Shown: positions 17,450 through 21,775 of the stretch, in pieces
How positions within the stretch are numbered: the stretch's first letter is position 1
Layout: every line of letters begins with the position of its first letter
Assembly: GCA_019649035.1 (NCBI GenBank)
Contig: BMAT01012287.1
Coordinates: 73,333 to 95,107 of the forward strand
Direction: 5' to 3'
DNA length: 21,775 nucleotides
DNA from: Elysia marginata
Lineage: Eukaryota > Mollusca > Gastropoda > Plakobranchidae
Position numbers and translations under genes: made by a program
The notes under the pieces: model-generated
What the model was told of the DNA's origin: nothing
Database searches by the model: none
What the model saw: only the letters and a program-made list of their open reading frames with translations

Positions 17450-18215
17450 GACAAGATGAAGGAAGGCTTGAAAATATTTTATAAGTTAAAAGTTTTATTT
17501 TCACAAAATACATCTTCCAATATCTTTAAAGAATACGATTTTACCGGGACGAAAAACGTTATTTTTGTTCTCAAATATACTTATAATGATCATGATGGAT
17601 ATGACGGTAATGGTGGAATATAAATAGTACAAATAAAATATGGAAAGATAAAAAAAAGTACTCGAAAGCAATTCCTTTTTTATTTTTGTGAGTTTACAGG
17701 TAAATTCAGAAGACATGATAAATAAAATATATGCATATAGAAGCTATTTTCCACCATATGTCATATACAAAATCTTTTTCATTCTGTTCCGAGGAAGCAT
17801 GGCTAACATGAATGTAATTTTTGGAGAGTCGAGGGTCATTTTAGCCATGCTCATGAACTCTCTCCATTATAGCAGTTTACAAAACTAGAATGAAATTCTG
17901 TCTTATTTATACGATAAATCAACATCACATACGAACAATGAAAGGGGTGTATTTTGTCACATTTTTAAATGCAAACAAACAAATACAAAAATAATGCTTT
18001 GCAAAGGAGTGTGCTGTACAGGGTGAGAAAGGTCTATATTGCCCTCAAATCTCTACTTCAGGGGGGGGGCTAAATTAAAACTACATCGGTGAAATCGAGT
18101 CTTATTAACCCTTTCACTGTCGGTTAAGTTATCTGCCCCTACCATGAAAATAGTAAAACTTAAGCAAGGAGAATAATGCACATTAACTTAACACTGTGCT
18201 CTGAAATACATCAAA
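17450..18215. other. intergenic, including probable gene B 3' UTR
   Basis: Sequence downstream of the gene B stop. On the minus strand an AATAAA lies at 17684-17679, about 530 bases past the stop, but no closer canonical signal was seen, so the 3' end is uncertain. A nine-G run occurs at 18061-18069. Confidence 0.4.
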
Positions 18216-18341
18216 CTAGGAGGCAATGGATTTCACGTAGTAATCGTTGGCATAAGTGTTGACCCGATCTGGATTGACAAGGTTGATCATATCATACGGG
18301 TAGGGCGTGTTAGGCGTAGATAAATCATCCAGTTGCTTCAT
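18216..18341 (-). CDS. gene B last exon and stop
   Basis: After the acceptor TTCAG|ATGAAG it encodes MKQLDDLSTPNTPYPYDM, then INLVNPDRVNTYANDYYV and KSIAS, stop TAG. The ATG is internal, as in gene A. It is three residues longer than the gene A end and strongly diverged from it outside MKQLDD, YPY, INL, DRVN and NDYYV. Confidence 0.92.
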   Translation of the reverse strand: MKQLDDLSTPNTPYPYDMINLVNPDRVNTYANDYYVKSIAS

Positions 18342-18491
18342 CTGAAGATGAAAGAAAGAAGTGTTTGAAAAGAGAAAGTGCAAAAGGAAAAAAAGATAGA
18401 CAGGAAAGAGCGGGAGAAAGTGAAAGGAGAGAGAGGGGGAGGAAGGAGTAGAAGATTAAGAAAGTGAGAGGAACAGAAGAAGGGCGATTTG

Positions 18492-18539
<48 letters not shown>

Positions 18540-21500
18540 AGTTAGTTAGTTAAAGACAGAGAAAGAGAATTGACAGCAAGAGAGGGAGTGAGAGAAGAAG
18601 AAAGATGGAATAATAAAAGAATCATCATAAGATATTTGGCCGCCAATATAAAGAGGCCAGTTAAAAAAACAGTTCACATTTTGAGTTTTTAAAGGTAAAG
18701 GTAGTCCCATACTCGACATCAGCGTAGGGGAACAAGGAGCAGGGTCCTTGTTTTTCTAGGCACACGGCATAGTGAGGCAGTTTGCCATTGCTTTCCTCGC
18801 CGCCTTTACTTTTGCCGAGTCTTAAGAGACCTAGCTACCCATCAAGTGCTGGGTGGGCACAGGGGAGCAAATAAAATTTAGCCCGGACTGGGGATCGAAC
18901 CCCGGACCTCTCAGATAGCGGTCAACCGCCCTACCGATTGCGCCACTGCTCACATACAACTCAAATGTGTGTTTTGTGCCTTGAAACGGTAACAAATTCC
19001 CATGATTATCTATGTATCATCTAAAGCATTATAAGAATTTCATATGAAACTTATTAATTCTTTGGTTTTGAGAGCAGTCTTACTAAACAAAAAGTACAAG
19101 TAACTTGTGCATGCATGAATGTTCTTGGTGTCTCACAGGAATTGTGGCAAATATACTTTTTTAGGAAAATGAATGCGAGAGGGTAGTTGTTTTTGGGATG
19201 AAGATGGCACTTAGCCCTAAAGTTTAGATGGATGGTGTGCCACTTACCTTCGCGTTGATAAAAGTGAAAAAAAATCTTAGAATTATCGATGCAAAAATAT
19301 GAATTAAAAATAACATTGGTGTGCAATTAAAAAAATTTCACACAATTATATTTCAAGAGAAACCTCTAGTGTAATTTCTTTTCATCTCTAGTCTATAGCC
19401 ATAACTGTATTGAACACACAGTGTTTAAAGAAGTAGCGAAACCATCTTTAAAAAAAAAGAGTATATACGTCACCAACCTCCTCAGCCGTCAATGACCAGT
19501 CGTTGACCGCCATGTTCTGGTCCAGTTGCTCCAGAGTCCTGGCCCCGATGATGACAGAGGTGGTCACATCTCTCTGGAGTAGCCAGCGGATTGCGACCTG
19601 GGCGATACTCCGGTCTGGAGCAAAAAAAAAACCGCATTATTTATTTAAACTACACGAGATTGTGTATAGATTGTTTGTACTGAATATATATAAAAAGAAT
19701 AACAATAGTCCTATGTTTTGTGACCAGGATGAGTGATGGGTAGTCGGAAGTCCTTATTTGAGCCAATGCCTTTAAAAGTCTCTCTCCCCCCCCCCTTCTA
19801 TTTCTCTAAATTTCAAAGCTAAAACAATGTTTAAAATATATCAACAAAATTTTGATCAATTCAGGAATTTTAATTTTTTTCAAGTTTTACAGCTGAGAAA
19901 AATATCATTTTGTCAAAAAGAAGCGCTTAGGTACATGAAACGTGCACAATCTAATTCGTTCCCTGTGGTCGCGAGACATATGCAAGGCTTTGAAATTTAG
20001 AAAAAAAAACTTGATTAGTTTGTAAGACGAGATTCTTTTATAGAAAGAATCCACTGGAGAAGTTTAAACAAGATAACAGAATAATGAAGATGGCAAACAT
20101 CATGCAAATGCACCCAGTGCATGCGAAAAGCCATTAATTTTGGGAGATGGTTTCGTCTGAAGATAAATAGTTACAGTATACTGCTAGTAGATGCACTTTA
20201 CGATCACGCTCTAACCGTATTTTTCCCCGATCTTTTTGGCCAGGTCAATGGTATCAAATATTTTCTCGGGCGTCTCGTGCCACAATGGGTGAGAGGGCAG
20301 CTTGCGGGACTCGTCTTTGGCCACCCAGCCGACACGTCCTTCTGTCGGCTTTTCGCCTCGTTTGACTTTACCAGTCAGAAGACCCCTGGAAATGAGAATG
20401 ATGATTGCAGAGTGGAGTCTGAGTGGCATTTGATAAACGAGAAGCTTGGCAGGGCCTTAAGAAGTATTACTTTTGTTAGGGAGGAGGAATAATTCAAACA
20501 CCAACCCCCCCCCACCCCCCGAAAGACAAAAAAAAAGGAAAATATTATAAATATGTCTTGCGTCCAAGGTGATTGAGTCAAATATCGCAATCTTCATCTT
20601 CAAAGGCGTTGCTGTTTTGAACAAGACCCATTTCTAAGCTTCGAAATGTCCAAGTTTTCATAAAAGTATCAATCTTTTATCGAAAGATATTAAAACTTTT
20701 GTTGGTATACAATGTACAGAAAAAGAATTTTTTTTAAAAGTTGCTTTCAGATAGCGTTTTCTCCAAACAAAATTAGGCCTATCTCCTTCCCACTCATTCA
20801 CCCTGGACGCGAGACTTATATCTATGTTATTATCTGATTTGAAAATCGCTACTTATGAATTTAAGTCTGCTGCGATGGCTCTAAATACCCTCACCGTCTC
20901 GGCAGTAGAATATTGCACAGTTCTCATGACAAAGCATTGATTTTTTAAACAATTTTCATCGTATGGGCTTCCAAACTTTGGAAATGGCATGAAATTATGA
21001 ATAAAGGATGTATAGATACATGTGTATTAGAAACTCTTTTGATTTAAAATAGAGGGAATAGGTAGAATCAATCTACTCCCCAAACACGTTTCCTCTAATG
21101 AAACAAGATAAGATAAGAATAGCTTTATTCATCCCATCATGGAAAATTCATGTACATCTTTGTCTTAATTAAAAACACAGATATCTACATAACATACGCG
21201 ATAACAGATATTAAGGCATTATACAAAAACGGGTGTAAAGTAGGCAGAAATGTGATATAAATTTAAGGAAATGTGCAGTGCAGTAAAAATGCTACAAACT
21301 TTAACAGTATTGTCTTGACTAAAAAAATATAACTTAATTAGGTAAATATATATAAATTGATGTAAACAGTCAATCACTTATCAATATTAATCTATATGAG
21401 AACAATCAGGAATAAGAATTTCGTATACATAAGATAGAAAAGGACCTGAAGAAGCATTACTTTAGTTAGGGTTTCATACATTTTACTAATTCGCACTGGT

Positions 21501-21696
21501 TGCAAGACATGCTCTGAACTAAATAAAAAGAATGTTCATTAACGATTACTCAGAAATGCTACATAGTTGCCAGGTCTAGTTTTAGTATTCTATCTCACCC
21601 TTTGAGTGGACTCCAAGGAAGAACGCCGATACCCTCATTCTTACACACCTGGAACACTTCAAGCTCCGAGTCACGTGCTGCCAAACTATATTGTTG
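18216..21696 (-). CDS. AKR gene B: YajO/Tas-like aldo-keto reductase, 3' part, four exons
   Basis: Minus-strand exons 21696-21599, 20385-20216, 19614-19478 and 18341-18216 join in frame (phases 2, 1 and 0) to TAG at 18218-18216, giving 176 residues. All introns are GT..AG. Motifs in order: [52 protein letters not shown] and NDYYV. It is the paralogue of gene A, with the same exon lengths and phases. The part with the catalytic residues lies right of the window. Predicted role: cytosolic NADPH-dependent carbonyl reductase; substrate unknown. It converges on gene A with 7.5 kb between the stop codons. Its introns carry a SINE, a GA tract, a MITE copy and a LINE-like tail. Confidence 0.9.
18494..18537 (+). 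repeat. (GA)n microsatellite
   Basis: About 22 uninterrupted GA dinucleotides within the longer purine tract. Confidence 0.95.
18537..18552 (+). repeat. (GTTA)4 microsatellite
   Basis: Four GTTA units directly follow the GA run, making a compound microsatellite. Confidence 0.9.
18691..18953 (-). mobile_element. tRNA-derived SINE, about 263 bp
   Basis: Read on the minus strand from 18953, it opens GTGAGCAGTGGCGCAATCGG. An A-box-like TGGCGCAATCGG (18945-18934) and a B-box-like GGTTCGATCCC (18901-18891) are spaced as in a tRNA promoter. The body holds GAGGAAAGCAATGGCAAACT, a conserved block of the kind seen in several metazoan SINEs. The tail reads ACCTTTACCTTTA. The tRNA-like head is a retroposon head and not a working tRNA, as it runs straight into the body. 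It lies in the same orientation as gene B within its last intron. A truncated relative is at 5528-5664. Confidence 0.88.
18954..19477 (-). other. gene B last intron, 5' part
   Basis: AT-rich. The 90-codon minus-strand open frame at 19054-19326 has no family signature. The donor GAG|GTTGGTGAC lies at its right edge. Confidence 0.5.
19478..19614 (-). CDS. gene B exon: AQVAIRWLLQ and GAR cofactor motif
   Basis: The acceptor is GCTCCAG|ACCGG; the donor is GAGGAG|GTTGGTG. It encodes [16 protein letters not shown], then [19 protein letters not shown] and [11 protein letters not shown]. It carries the NADPH-binding [11 protein letters not shown] segment. It is 137 bp, as in gene A, and differs from it at only about eight bases, while the flanking introns show no similarity. 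Confidence 0.94.
19615..20215 (-). other. gene B intron with possible MITE end
   Basis: ATTCGTTCCCTGTGGTCGCG, then AGACATATG (about 19952-19981) resembles the MITE terminal repeat, but no paired left end was found. A C-run occurs at 19785-19795. No coding signal. Confidence 0.5.
20216..20385 (-). CDS. gene B exon: [13 protein letters not shown] to EKYG
   Basis: The acceptor is ATTTCCAG|GGGTC; the donor is TACG|GTTAGAG, phase 1. It encodes [17 protein letters not shown], then VGWVAKDESRKLPSHPLWHE, then TPEKIFDTIDLAKKIGEKYG. It is the 170-bp counterpart of gene A exon 8695-8864. Confidence 0.94.
20386..20554 (-). other. gene B intron, acceptor side
   Basis: Contains GGGCCTTAAGAAGTATTACT, then TTTGTTAGGG (20452-20481), a sequence repeated with small changes at 21442-21471 near the other end of the same intron, and a C-rich run at 20504-20520. 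Confidence 0.6.
20555..20815 (-). mobile_element. MITE family copy (GTCTTGCG-type), 261 bp
   Basis: The ends GTCTTGCGTCCAAGGTGATT, then GAGTC (20555 on) and ACTCATTCACCCTGGACGCG, then AGAC (to 20815) form an inverted repeat of about 25 bases. The interior, on the minus strand, reads CAACAAAAGTTTTAATATCT, then TTGTTCAAAACAGC and GATTGCGATATTTGACTC, matching the plus-strand copies at 6846-7090 and 9639-9884. Non-coding. Confidence 0.78.
20816..21103 (-). other. gene B intron, nothing recognised
   Basis: AT-rich sequence between the MITE copy and the LINE-like tail. No feature was seen. Confidence 0.5.
21104..21200 (-). mobile_element. 3' end of a LINE/SINE-type retroposon
   Basis: On the minus strand: TGTACATGAATTTTCCATGA, then TGGGATGAATAAAGCTATTC, then TTATCTTATCTTG. 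The AATAAA followed by short TTATC repeats is a retroposon-like 3' tail. The left limit of the homologous body (towards 21300) cannot be set by eye, and no reverse transcriptase coding sequence is present. Confidence 0.5.
21201..21598 (-). other. gene B intron, donor side
   Basis: AT-rich. Carries the repeat partner 21442-21471 of 20452-20481. The donor AAAGG|GTGAGAT ends it at 21598. Confidence 0.55.
21599..21696 (-). CDS. gene B exon: QQYSL to LPWSPLKG
   Basis: The acceptor is ATTTCCATAG|CAACAATAT; the donor leaves phase 2. It encodes QQYSLAARDSELEVFQ, then [17 protein letters not shown]. It is 98 bp, as in gene A, with four amino-acid differences. The next upstream exon would be beyond 21775. 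Confidence 0.94.
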
Positions 21697-21775
21697 CTAT
21701 GGAAATAGCAGAGTATAACACAACTAAGAATGAAAGCTCATAAGCAACCAACTCCCCATCCCGTCCTCGATAATA

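Larger units (their letters stand above)
18342..18690 (-). other. gene B intron: polypurine tract region
   Basis: On the plus strand about 18344-18605 is almost entirely purine (GA-rich) with few interruptions, and it contains the (GA)n and (GTTA)n repeats. No coding signal. Confidence 0.75.

Noticed and set aside
18880..18953. Minus-strand tRNA gene
   Set aside because: The A- and B-box-like motifs are present, but the sequence runs straight into a SINE body and has no clear 3' acceptor pairing, so it is a SINE head.
19054..19326. 90-codon minus-strand open frame
   Set aside because: It sits in a gene B intron, has no recognisable domain and no splice support.
20121..20492. 123-codon plus-strand open frame
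   Set aside because: It lies antisense to the AKR exon 20216-20385 and runs into intron sequence.

Overview
The window looks like a piece of a metazoan, probably molluscan (lophotrochozoan), nuclear genome. It is AT-rich, its genes are split by GT..AG introns of 0.4-3.4 kb, and most of the rest is microsatellites, a tRNA-derived SINE, eukaryotic DNA transposons (pogo/Tigger-like and Tc1/mariner-superfamily), piggyBac-like and other MITEs, and an assembly gap. The organism is an inference; nothing in the window fixes the species. No bacterial-style operons, rRNA, CRISPR or functional tRNA genes are seen.

Two paralogous aldo-keto reductase (AKR) genes of the YajO/Tas-like type lie tail to tail. 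Gene A (+) has five recognisable exons at 2774-2947, 6332-6429, 8695-8864, 9281-9417 and 10617-10733. It encodes 231 C-terminal residues ending in a TAA. The N-terminal third, with the catalytic Asp/Tyr/Lys, is not in the window. Gene B (-) has four exons at 21696-21599, 20385-20216, 19614-19478 and 18341-18216. It encodes 176 C-terminal residues ending in TAG and runs off the right edge. The three shared internal exons have identical lengths (98, 170 and 137 bp) and identical intron phases, so the genes are duplicates. One exon (137 bp) is about 94% identical between them while its neighbours are only about 79-82% identical, which suggests gene conversion.

Layout: 1-1569, a broken pogo/Tigger-like transposase (-) running off the left edge; 1633-2773, unassigned; 2774-10733, gene A. 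Its first visible intron holds a complete but inactivated Tc1/mariner-superfamily element (about 3301-4917) with terminal inverted repeats and subterminal repeats, plus a degraded SINE. Its second visible intron holds a piggyBac-like MITE (6461-6843). The 7.5 kb between the two stop codons holds a near-perfect 31-bp hairpin beside the gene A poly(A) signal, a 90-N gap, an 87-bp tandem repeat, a foldback MITE (13059-13431), copies of a MITE family (also found in the introns of both genes) and microsatellites. 18216-21696 is gene B, with a full-length tRNA-derived SINE, a polypurine/GA tract and a LINE-like 3' tail in its introns.

The two AKR genes are probably NADPH-dependent oxidoreductases of related specificity; substrates cannot be read from the sequence. 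All mobile elements seen are either broken or non-autonomous.
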